A DNA stretch of 64,000 bases from Rubrivivax sp. (GTDB lineage: Bacteria; Pseudomonadota; Gammaproteobacteria; Burkholderiales; Burkholderiaceae_C). The position numbers and the translations under genes are program-made. The first letter of the stretch is position 1. Each line of letters begins with the position of its first letter. Where the stretch lies: positions 62,001 to 126,000 of the forward strand of contig JAIXWM010000081.1 in NCBI GenBank assembly GCA_027491255.1, read 5' to 3'. The notes under the pieces were generated by a model. It saw only the letters and a list, made by a program, of their open reading frames with translations. It did no database searches and was not told the origin of the DNA. Positions 53,238 to 64,000 of this stretch are shown here, in pieces.

Positions 53238-54500
53238 ATGCACCCCGCGGCCCTGATCGACCTGACGGCGCAACTTCTGCAGGAGGTGCTGCGTCTTGAG
53301 CAGCCTGCCGACCGGCTGGTCTCGGCCTTCTTCCGCAAGCACCGGATGCTCGGCGCCCGCGAGCGCCACGCGCTGGCCGAGACGGTCTACGCCGTGCTGC
53401 GGCGGCGCCTGCTGCTGCAGCACCTGGCGCAGGCAGGCAGCGGGCCGCTGGCGCGGCGCCTGGTTCTGCTCGGCTGGCAGGGGGACAGGGCTGCGCTGGA
53501 GCGCGCGATCTCCCCGCAGGAGGCGGATGGGCTCGCGCGCGCGGCAGCCATCGATGTCGCGAGCCTGGCGCCGCGGCTGCGCCACAACCTGCCGGACTGG
53601 GTGGCGCAGCCCCTGGCAGCCGAACTCGGCGACGCCGAGTTCGAGGCACTGGCGGCCCGACTGCTCGAGCCGGCGCCGCTGGATCTGCGTGCGAACGCGC
53701 TGCTCGGGGACCGCAAGGCGGCGCAGGCGGCGCTGGCCGAAGAGGGCGTGCAGGCCGCCCCCACGCCCTGGTCGCCCTGGGGCCTGCGCGCCGAGGGCAA
53801 GCCGGCGCTGAACCGGCTGGCCGCCTTCGAGCGCGGGCTGGTCGAGGTGCAGGACGAAGGCAGCCAACTGCTGGCCCTGTTGACCGGAGCCGGGCGCGGC
53901 GAGATGGTGGTGGATTTCTGCGCCGGCGCGGGCGGCAAGACGCTGGCCCTGGGCGCGATGATGCGCAACACCGGGCGCTTGTACGCCTTCGACACCTCGG
54001 ACCATCGGCTTGCGGCCTTGAAGCCGCGACTGGCGCGCAGCGGCCTGTCCAACGTTCACCCGGCTGCCATCGCGCACGAACGCGATGACCGTGTGCGGCG
54101 GCTCGCCGGCAAGATCGATCGCGTGCTCGTCGACGCGCCCTGTTCCGGGCTGGGCACACTGCGGCGCAACCCGGACCTCAAGTGGCGCCAGTCACCCCAG
54201 GCCGTGGCCGAACTCGCGGTGCGCCAGCAGGCCATCCTCGCGGCGGCGGGGCGGCTCCTGCGCCCGGGCGGCCGCCTCGTCTACGCCACGTGCAGCCTGC
54301 TGCGGTCGGAGAACGAAGACATCGCGAACGCCTTCACCCAGGCCGAGCGCGGCCAATTCGAGCCCGTGCCCGTGGCGCAGGTGCTGGCGCAGGCGCGCGT
54401 TGCCGAGGCCCAGACGCTGGGCGTCGGTGGCTTCCTGCGCCTGCTGCCGCACCGGCATGGCACCGACGGTTTCTTTGCCGCGGTGTGGCAGCGGCGCTGA
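53238..54500 (+). CDS. RsmB-family 5-methylcytosine RNA methyltransferase
   Basis: The 420-aa protein is a Rossmann SAM-dependent methyltransferase of the RsmB/NOP2/Sun group, with a helical NusB-like N-terminus (about 1-130). SAM motif: VVDFCAGAGGKTLALGAMM; the two catalytic cysteines lie in VDAPCSGLGTLRRNPDLKWR and VYATCSLLRSENED. Likely target is a cytosine of 16S rRNA, but the exact position is not readable, so no symbol is given. Confidence 0.93.
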   Translation: MHPAALIDLTAQLLQEVLRLEQPADRLVSAFFRKHRMLGARERHALAETVYAVLRRRLLLQHLAQAGSGPLARRLVLLGWQGDRAALERAISPQEADGLARAAAIDVASLAPRLRHNLPDWVAQPLAAELGDAEFEALAARLLEPAPLDLRANALLGDRKAAQAALAEEGVQAAPTPWSPWGLRAEGKPALNRLAAFERGLVEVQDEGSQLLALLTGAGRGEMVVDFCAGAGGKTLALGAMMRNTGRLYAFDTSDHRLAALKPRLARSGLSNVHPAAIAHERDDRVRRLAGKIDRVLVDAPCSGLGTLRRNPDLKWRQSPQAVAELAVRQQAILAAAGRLLRPGGRLVYATCSLLRSENEDIANAFTQAERGQFEPVPVAQVLAQARVAEAQTLGVGGFLRLLPHRHGTDGFFAAVWQRR

Positions 54501-54618
54501 GGGCGGGCGGTTCCCTTTGCCCCACCGGTCGAGCCGCCACGAAGGCCAGGATCGATCTCTGGAATTTATTGAGCCTGTCGGAGCAGGGTTTCTGGTCCGG
54601 TTCGGGCAGGCCGGCTCC

Positions 54619-54624
54619 TACAAT
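54619..54624 (+). promoter_or_regulatory. Candidate -10 element of the desaturase gene
   Basis: TACAAT stands out in otherwise GC-rich DNA 60 bases ahead of the desaturase ATG. No good -35 hexamer sits 17 bases upstream, so it may need an activator or be fortuitous. Confidence 0.3.
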
Positions 54625-54683
54625 TCGGCGTTGGGGAGTCCGTTGACGCTCTGGTTGCGGAGCATGGAGAGAGGCCGAACTAC

Positions 54684-55907
54684 ATGAATGCATTCTGGAC
54701 GGTTCACGACGCGCTGGTGTCCTGGCTCGCGGATGGCTTGGTCGGGGCGAACTGGTGGCAGATCGTGCTGTTCACGCTCGTCGCCACGCACATCACGATT
54801 GCCGCGGTGACGGTCTTCCTGCACCGCGCGCAGGCCCACCGCGCGCTCGAACTGCACGCGATCCCCTCGCACTTCTTCCGCTTCTGGCTTTGGCTCACCA
54901 CCGGGATGGTGACCAAGGAGTGGGTGGCGATCCACCGCAAGCACCACGCCAAGTGCGAAACGGTCGACGACCCGCACAGCCCGGTCACGCGCGGCATCGA
55001 CACCGTGTTCTGGAGGGGCTCGGAGCTCTACCGCGCCGAGGCGAAGAACCGTGAGACCTTGGCGAAGTACGGCCACAACACGCCTGACGACTGGCTGGAG
55101 CGCAACCTGTACACGCGCTATTCGTGGCAGGGTGTCGGGTTGATGCTGATCATCAACCTCGGCTTGTTCGGCGCCGTGGGCGCGACGGTCTGGGCCATTC
55201 AGATGGTGTGGATCCCCATCACCGCGGCGGGCATCATCAACGGCTTCGGGCACTACTGGGGCTACCGCAACTTCGAGGCCTCCGACGCCTCGACCAACAT
55301 CTCGCCCTGGGGCGTGGTGATCGGTGGCGAGGAACTGCACAACAACCACCACACCTACCCGACCTCGGCCAAGTTGTCGGTCAAGCCCTACGAGTTCGAC
55401 ATCGGCTGGCTCTACATCCGCATCCTCGAGTCGCTGGGCATGGCCACGGTGCGCAAGACGCCGCCGCAACTTCGCCTGGGCGAGGTCCGGCCGGTGGCCG
55501 ATGGCGAGACCTTGGAGGCGCTGATCGCCAACCGCTACGAGGTCATGGCCCGTTACGCGCGCGAGATGCGCAAGGCCGTGGGCGGCGAACTCGAGCGGCT
55601 CAAGGCCCAGGGCGCGCAGGGCACGCCGAAGTTTGCGCAGATGCGGCTGGCGCGGCGCTGGCTGCACCGCGACGCCGACAAGATTCCGCAGCGCCTGAAG
55701 CCTCAGATCGAGGACGCGCTCGTGCAGAGCCCTGCGCTGGCCAAGCTCGTGGCCATGCGCGAGGAGCTGCGCCAGTTGTGGACACGGACCAATGTCTCGG
55801 CCGAGCAGCTGGTCAGCGACTTGCAGGCCTGGTGCAGCAAGGCCGAGGACAGCGGCATCGCGTCGCTGCGTCAGTTCTCGATGCAGCTGCGCGCCGCGCA
55901 GGCCTGA
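54684..55907 (+). CDS. Acyl-lipid/acyl-CoA fatty acid desaturase (integral membrane)
   Basis: The 407-aa product has the three histidine boxes of membrane di-iron desaturases: HRAQAHRA (about 48-55), HRKHHAKCE (about 88-96) and HNNHHTYPTSA near 220. Hydrophobic pairs precede boxes 1 and 3 (IVLFTLVATHITIAAVTVFL, VGLMLIINLGLFGAVGATVW). A long charged C-terminal helix region (about 265-407) extends the usual core. It introduces double bonds in fatty acyl chains, as in DesA-like delta-9 enzymes. A strong terminator follows. Confidence 0.94.
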   Translation: MNAFWTVHDALVSWLADGLVGANWWQIVLFTLVATHITIAAVTVFLHRAQAHRALELHAIPSHFFRFWLWLTTGMVTKEWVAIHRKHHAKCETVDDPHSPVTRGIDTVFWRGSELYRAEAKNRETLAKYGHNTPDDWLERNLYTRYSWQGVGLMLIINLGLFGAVGATVWAIQMVWIPITAAGIINGFGHYWGYRNFEASDASTNISPWGVVIGGEELHNNHHTYPTSAKLSVKPYEFDIGWLYIRILESLGMATVRKTPPQLRLGEVRPVADGETLEALIANRYEVMARYAREMRKAVGGELERLKAQGAQGTPKFAQMRLARRWLHRDADKIPQRLKPQIEDALVQSPALAKLVAMREELRQLWTRTNVSAEQLVSDLQAWCSKAEDSGIASLRQFSMQLRAAQA

Positions 55908-55931
55908 GCAGGCACAGGGCCCGCAAGGGCG

Positions 55932-55963
55932 AAAAAAAATCCCGCCGGTGGCGGGATTTTTTT
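55932..55963. terminator. Bidirectional rho-independent terminator
   Basis: CCCGCC-GGT-GGCGGG flanked by AAAAAAAAT on the left and ATTTTTTT on the right forms a textbook hairpin with a U-run in both directions. It separates the desaturase (plus strand, ends 55907) from rpmG (minus strand, ends 56035). Confidence 0.95.
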
Positions 55964-56034
55964 CGTCGTGACTGCGGTTCAAGTCCCGACTTCGCCTTTC
56001 GATGCACCCCGCAGGACGCATCGACGGAAGAACC

Positions 56035-56202
56035 TCACTTGAGCTTTGTTTCCTTGTACAGGACGTGCTTGCGCGCCTTCGGGTCGAACTTCAGGAATTC
56101 GAGCTTTTCCGGCGTGGTCTTCTTGTTCTTGTTCGTCGTGTAGAAATGGCCGGTTCCGGCCGTGGATTCCAGCTTGATCTTTTCGCGAGCGCCTTTGGCC
56201 AT
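56035..56202 (-). CDS. rpmG: 50S ribosomal protein L33
   Basis: The 55-aa product begins [20 protein letters not shown] and continues [19 protein letters not shown], ending [11 protein letters not shown], the proteobacterial L33 pattern. It lacks the CxxC zinc-ribbon pairs of the C+ paralogue, so it is the zinc-free form. It follows rpmB by 26 bases in the usual rpmB-rpmG pair. Confidence 0.97.
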   Translation of the reverse strand: MAKGAREKIKLESTAGTGHFYTTNKNKKTTPEKLEFLKFDPKARKHVLYKETKLK

Positions 56203-56228
56203 GTCAGACTCCGTGCGGACGGGCCGCC

Positions 56229-56462
56229 TTAGATTTCACCCTTGGCACGCAGGTCGGCGACGACCTGGTCGATGCCGACCTTGTCGATCAGGCGCAGCGC
56301 GGCGTTGGTGACGCGCAGCCGCACCCAGCGGTTCTCGCTCTCGACCCAGAAGCGACGGTACTGCAGGTTCGGCAGGAACCGACGCTTGGTCTTGTTGTTC
56401 GCGTGGGACACGTGGTTCCCGACCATCGGGCGCTTGCCCGTGACTTGACAGACGCGTGCCAT
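56229..56462 (-). CDS. rpmB: 50S ribosomal protein L28
   Basis: The 77-aa product [20 protein letters not shown], with [20 protein letters not shown] and [20 protein letters not shown], is standard L28 in length and sequence. The ATG at 56462 is set by the conserved [10 protein letters not shown] start; the upstream frame to 56588 is not conserved. A possible TACACT -10 lies about 190 bases upstream on the minus strand. Confidence 0.97.
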   Translation of the reverse strand: MARVCQVTGKRPMVGNHVSHANNKTKRRFLPNLQYRRFWVESENRWVRLRVTNAALRLIDKVGIDQVVADLRAKGEI

Positions 56463-56735
56463 GAGGCTGCTCCGCTGAGGGCCGGCCTTGCGGCTGGCCC
56501 GGGTTGACCGGGCGGGGATGCCCGGCGGTTGATTTGGTGGGTGATCTCGGTGCGCCTGCGAGGTGCCATGCCGACATGCGGCCGACACGAAGCCAGGCTG
56601 ACCAGAACGGCTGTACCTTCAGGCACAACCGCAAAGCCCACGAGTGTAATCGATCTGCCGGCAATGCCCGCGGGCGCCGGCCTGGTGTGCGAGATGCGTC
56701 GTCCCCGCATGGCGGTTGGACAGCGCGCCGTCGTC

Positions 56736-60165
<3,430 letters not shown>

Positions 60166-60169
<4 letters not shown>

Positions 60170-60825
60170 CGACGATCCTCCAACGGCGTCGGTGGATGCG
60201 CCACACAGCGGCTGCGGCGCTGGGGCTGGCCGTTGCGGCGGGAGTGGGGCCGCTGGCCTGGGCTCAGCCGGGCGATCCGGTCGAGGCGCTGCACGAGTTC
60301 GTGCGCGAAGCCCGCACCGGCCGGGGAAGTTTCACGCAGACGGTGATCCCGCCTGATGGGGGGCGTCGCCGCGTGTCGAGCGGGACCTTCGAGTTCCTGC
60401 GGCCCGACCACTTCCGCTTCGCCTACGCCCGGCCCTTCGAGCAGTTGATCGTCTCGGACGGCACGCGGCTGTGGCTGCACGACGCCGAACTGAACCAGGT
60501 CACGGTCCGCCGCGTCGTCGACACGCTGGGCAGCACGCCGATGGCCATCCTGGCCGGGCGTGCCCCCGACCGCGACTTCGAACTTGGCGCCGAGGCGGCC
60601 AGCGAAGGCCTGGACTGGGTGCGCGCCACGCCCCGGCGCAGCGACGGCACGATCCGCTCCTTGCGGATCGGCTTCAAGGGCAGGGCGCTGGCCGCGGTCG
60701 AGATCGCCGACAGCTTCGGCCAGCGATCACTGATCGAGTTCCGGGAACTGCGGTTGAATGTGCCGATGGCCGCCGAGCGCTTTCGTTTCACGCCGCCGCC
60801 GGGCGCCGACGTGATCTCCCAGTAG
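60166..60825 (+). CDS. lolA: Outer-membrane lipoprotein carrier protein LolA
   Basis: LolA ferries lipoproteins across the periplasm from LolCDE to LolB. The 219-aa product starts at the ATG overlapping the ftsK stop, has a signal peptide ([20 protein letters not shown]) and LolA features: [45 protein letters not shown], and [19 protein letters not shown]. ftsK-lolA-rarA is a widespread order. Confidence 0.95.
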
Positions 60826-60841
60826 ACCGAGTCGGCGCGCC

Positions 60842-62143
60842 GTGGAGGCCACGCTGTTCGACGCTGCCGCACCGGCGGTGCCGCTGGCCGAGCGCCTGCG
60901 GCCTCGTTCCCCCGACGAGGTGATCGGCCAGCGGCACCTCCTGGGGCCCGGCAAGCCGCTGCGCCGTGCGTTCGAGACGCACCGCCTGCACTCGATGATC
61001 CTGTGGGGGCCGCCCGGGGTGGGCAAGACCACGCTGGCGCGGCTGGTGGCGGGCACGGTCGATGCCCAGTTCGTCGTGCTGTCGGCGGTGCTGGCCGGCG
61101 TGAAGGACATCCGCGAGGCCGTGGAGCGCGCGCAGGCCGCGCGCGCAGGCGGCCGTGGCACCGTGGTCTTCGTCGACGAGGTGCACCGTTTCAACAAGGC
61201 GCAGCAGGACGCCTTCCTTCCGCACGTCGAGAGCGGGCTGTTCACCTTCATCGGCGCGACGACCGAGAACCCGTCGTTCGAGGTCAATCCGGCGCTGCTG
61301 TCGCGCGCGACCGTGCACGTGCTCAAGCCGCTGCAGGACGAAGACCTCGGGCAATTGCTCGAGCGCGCGTGCGCCGAGTTGCGGGCACCGCCCCTGACGC
61401 CGGCAGCGCGCGACCGCCTCGTCGCACACGCCGACGGCGACGCCCGCCGCCTGCTCAACGCCTACGAGAACGTGGTCGCTGCCGCCGGCGCGGCGGTCAC
61501 GATCGACGAGGCGGCGCTCGAGCGCGCGCTCGGCGAGCAGTTGCGGCGCTACGACAAGGGCGGCGACCAGTTCTTCGACACCATCTCGGCCCTGCACAAG
61601 TCGGTGCGCGGCTCCGATCCGGACGCGGCGCTGTACTGGCTGGCGCGCATGCTCGATGGCGGCGTCGACCCGCGCTACGTCGCCCGGCGCGTGCTGCGCA
61701 TGGCCAGCGAGGACATCGGCCTGGCCGATCCGCGCGGCCTGCAACTGGCCTTGCAGGCGGCCGAGGTCTACGAGCGCCTGGGCTCGCCCGAGGGCGAACT
61801 CGCGCTGGCGCAGGCCGTTGTCTACCTGGCCGTGGCGCCGAAATCCAACGCCGTCTACATGGCGTGGAACGCAGCCCGGGCCCTGGTCAGGAAGGACGGC
61901 AGCCGGCCGGTGCCCGAGCGCCTGCGCAATGCGCCGACGCGCCTGATGAAGGACCTCGGCCACGGTGCGGGCTACCGCTACGCACATGACGAGGAAGGCG
62001 GCTTCGCGGCGGGCGAGCGCTACCTGCCTGACGACCTGCCCGACCAGACCTTCTACGAGCCGGTGACGCGCGGCCTGGAGATACGCATCGGCGAGCGCCT
62101 GGCCCAGTTGCGGGCGGCGAACGCGGCACGACGTCAGAACTGA
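60842..62143 (+). CDS. rarA: Replication-associated recombination protein A (RarA/MgsA)
   Basis: RarA is an AAA+ ATPase of the clamp-loader type that acts at stalled forks. The GTG at 60842 gives 433 aa: [24 protein letters not shown], Walker [19 protein letters not shown], Walker [17 protein letters not shown], sensor 1 [20 protein letters not shown], and the tetramerisation domain [30 protein letters not shown]. Full family length. Confidence 0.97.
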   Translation: MEATLFDAAAPAVPLAERLRPRSPDEVIGQRHLLGPGKPLRRAFETHRLHSMILWGPPGVGKTTLARLVAGTVDAQFVVLSAVLAGVKDIREAVERAQAARAGGRGTVVFVDEVHRFNKAQQDAFLPHVESGLFTFIGATTENPSFEVNPALLSRATVHVLKPLQDEDLGQLLERACAELRAPPLTPAARDRLVAHADGDARRLLNAYENVVAAAGAAVTIDEAALERALGEQLRRYDKGGDQFFDTISALHKSVRGSDPDAALYWLARMLDGGVDPRYVARRVLRMASEDIGLADPRGLQLALQAAEVYERLGSPEGELALAQAVVYLAVAPKSNAVYMAWNAARALVRKDGSRPVPERLRNAPTRLMKDLGHGAGYRYAHDEEGGFAAGERYLPDDLPDQTFYEPVTRGLEIRIGERLAQLRAANAARRQN

Positions 62144-62370
62144 CTGGGGGTTCGTGCCGCTCGCCTGGGCGTTCGCCACCCATCCCCGGCCCCGTGACCG
62201 CCTTGTCCCGACCTGCCCCAAGGGAATGAGCGAGGGCCGATGCCTCCCGCGCCGCCTAGAATCCGTCCTTTTTCGGCTCGCGGTATCCGGCCCGCAACTT
62301 GCTTGCGCGCCGGTATGTCGCTGCAGGCCGTCACATGGCAGGCCTCAAGGACGCCCGGAGCATCAACCTG

Positions 62371-63294
62371 ATGGACATCTTCTTCCAGCAGATCATCAAC
62401 GGCCTGGTGCTGGGCAGCATGTACGCGCTCGTGGCTCTGGGCTACACGATGGTGTACGGCATCATCAACCTGATCAACTTTGCCCATGGCGAGGTGTTGA
62501 TGGTGGGGGCGCTGACGAGCTGGACCGTGGTCTCGTTCATGGCGGGCAGCGGACTGCCGGGCTGGGTGCTGATGCTGGTGTCGCTGGTCTGCGCCATCGT
62601 CGTGTGCTGCGTGCTGAACTTCACGATCGAGAAGGTCGCATACCGGCCACTGCGCAACGCGCCGCGCCTGGCGCCGCTGATCACGGCGATGGGCATGAGC
62701 CTGCTGCTGCAGACGCTGGCAATGATCGTCTGGAAGCCCAACCCCAAGCCCTACCCGATCCTGCTGCCCAGCGAGCCGATCAACCTGGGCGGGGCGGTGA
62801 TCAGCGTCGTGCAGATCGTGATCCTCGTCACGACGGTCGTGATCCTGCTGAGCCTGCTGTGGCTGGTCAACCGCACCAAGCTCGGCCGGGCGATGCGCGC
62901 GACGGCCGAGAACCCCCGGGTGGCGGCGTTGATGGGGGTGCGCCCCGACATGGTGATCTCGGCCACTTTCGTCATCGGCGCGGCGCTCGCCGCGGTGGCC
63001 GGCGTGATGTGGGCCGCCAACTACGGCACGGTGCAGCATTCGATGGGCTTCCTGCCCGGGCTGAAGGCGTTCACGGCCGCGGTGCTGGGCGGCATCGGCA
63101 ACCTCACTGGCGCGATGGTCGGCGGCTTGCTGCTCGGCCTGATCGAGGCCATCGGCGCAGGCTACCTCGGTGACCTGACCGGCGGCGTGCTCGGCAGCCA
63201 CTACGCGGACATCTTCGCCTTCGTCGCGCTGATTCTCGTGCTGACGCTGCGGCCCTCCGGGCTGCTGGGCGAGCGCGTCGCCGACCGGGCCTGA
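62371..63294 (+). CDS. livH: Branched-chain amino acid ABC transporter permease LivH
   Basis: The ATG at 62371 (CGGAG ten bases upstream) gives 307 aa, starting MDIFFQQIINGLVLGSMYAL, the standard LivH start. About eight hydrophobic helices and NFAHGEVLMVGAL, RATAENPRVAALMGV, and MGFLPGLKAFTAAVLGGIGNLTGAM are characteristic. An in-frame ATG at 62335 would add 12 residues. No substrate-binding LivK gene is seen upstream. livM follows after 15 bases. Confidence 0.95.
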   Translation: MDIFFQQIINGLVLGSMYALVALGYTMVYGIINLINFAHGEVLMVGALTSWTVVSFMAGSGLPGWVLMLVSLVCAIVVCCVLNFTIEKVAYRPLRNAPRLAPLITAMGMSLLLQTLAMIVWKPNPKPYPILLPSEPINLGGAVISVVQIVILVTTVVILLSLLWLVNRTKLGRAMRATAENPRVAALMGVRPDMVISATFVIGAALAAVAGVMWAANYGTVQHSMGFLPGLKAFTAAVLGGIGNLTGAMVGGLLLGLIEAIGAGYLGDLTGGVLGSHYADIFAFVALILVLTLRPSGLLGERVADRA

Positions 63295-63309
63295 GCAAGG
63301 GGAGCTCGC

Positions 63310-64000
63310 ATGAAGTCGAACAAGCTCATCGTCTTCCTGCTGGCAGCACTGGCGCTGATCGCGCTGCCGCTGGTGGCGCAGCAGTTCGGGCAGGGCTGGG
63401 TGCGCATCATGGCCTCGGCGCTGCTGTACGTGCTGCTGGCGCTGGGCCTGAACATCGTCGTCGGCTACGCCGGGCTGCTCGATCTGGGTTTCGTCGCCTT
63501 CTACGCGGTCGGCGCCTACATGTATGCGCTGCTGGCGTCGCCGCACCTGTTCGAGACCTTCGAGTCGATCGCCCGGTTTCTGCCCAACGGGCTGCACACG
63601 CCGATCTGGCTGGTGGTCCCGCTGGCGGCCCTGCTGGCGGCCATGGCCGGGGCGCTGCTGGGCGCCCCGACGCTGAAGCTGCGTGGCGACTATCTCGCCA
63701 TCGTGACACTGGGCTTCGGCGAGATCATCCGCGTGTTCATGAACAACCTGGAGCATCCGGTCAACATCACCAACGGCCCGCGCGGGCTGGACCGCATCGA
63801 TTCGATGACGCTGTTCGGCTTCGATTTCGGCAAGGCACTGACGATCGGCGACTTCCGCATCCCTTCGGTCACGCTGTATTACTACCTGTTCCTCGTGCTG
63901 GTGGTCTTCAGCGTCGTCATCTGCCACCGTCTGGAGACGTCGCGCATCGGCCGGGCCTGGATGGCGATCCGCGAGGACGAGATCGCCGCCAAGGCCATGG
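63310..64000 (+). CDS. livM: Branched-chain amino acid ABC transporter permease LivM (partial, cut by window end)
   Basis: The ATG at 63310 follows GGGGAG and opens a frame that runs off the window after about 230 codons. The product has hydrophobic helices and LivM motifs: LNIVVGYAGLLDLGFVAFYA, GAPTLKLRGDYLAIVTLGFG, EIIRVFMNNLEHPVNITNGP and RIGRAWMAIREDEIAAKAM, which is the EAA-loop region that contacts the ATPase. It pairs with LivH as the second membrane subunit. Confidence 0.96.
   Translation, partial: MKSNKLIVFLLAALALIALPLVAQQFGQGWVRIMASALLYVLLALGLNIVVGYAGLLDLGFVAFYAVGAYMYALLASPHLFETFESIARFLPNGLHTPIWLVVPLAALLAAMAGALLGAPTLKLRGDYLAIVTLGFGEIIRVFMNNLEHPVNITNGPRGLDRIDSMTLFGFDFGKALTIGDFRIPSVTLYYYLFLVLVVFSVVICHRLETSRIGRAWMAIREDEIAAKAM

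Overview
The window is a gene-dense, very GC-rich chromosomal segment from a motile Gram-negative betaproteobacterium, most likely order Burkholderiales (Rubrivivax / Leptothrix / Ideonella type). Grounds: the flgFGHIJKL order, System I cytochrome c maturation genes, Bug-type and TRAP solute-binding proteins, an A2M-pbpC pair, an imuAB cassette with a LexA box, and dispersed REP-like repeats typical of that order. The assignment is by gene content and style only. No phage, IS element, CRISPR array or rRNA was seen.

Layout. 1-7905: end of flgE, then flgF-G-H-I-J-K-L (rod, L and P rings, hook-filament junction). 7975-15022: a signalling block with a degenerate-EAL/HDOD protein, a HisKA_2 kinase with an ANTAR response regulator, a divergent histidine kinase, and a REC-GGDEF-EAL protein with intact GGDEF and EAL motifs. 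15272-22807: the most interesting part, an outer-membrane barrel followed by a locus resembling a secreted-matrix or functional-amyloid system. It holds a 551-aa Gly/Ser/Ala-rich exported protein, a small exported protein with a similar C-terminus, an exported C39-like peptidase, a third exported protein, a second barrel, and a VpsR-like sigma-54 activator. A near-consensus -24/-12 promoter lies in front of the Gly-rich gene.

23153-31396: tRNA-Ser(UGA), apaH, a CNNM/CorC-type membrane protein coupled to a SapC-family gene, and a GntR/FCD regulator divergent from a MetE-like methyltransferase and a complete TRAP transporter, with paired operator-like palindromes between them. 31565-34460: LexA-box imuA/imuB with a repeat-filled gap. 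34442-45102: pbpC (with an 81-bp tandem repeat fused in frame at its N-terminus), a large alpha-2-macroglobulin with a thioester motif, an Ldh-family oxidoreductase and a Bug solute-binding protein.

45136-52297 (minus strand): trpS-ccmABCDEFGH. 52387-64000: purN, an RsmB-type rRNA methyltransferase, a fatty acid desaturase, rpmB-rpmG, trxB, ftsK-lolA-rarA, and livH with a livM cut by the window edge.

How it may fit together (inference): flagellar genes, a c-di-GMP enzyme and a matrix-like locus under a VpsR-like activator sit side by side, suggesting a motile-to-sessile switch. The fibre or matrix function of the secreted proteins is not proven by sequence alone.
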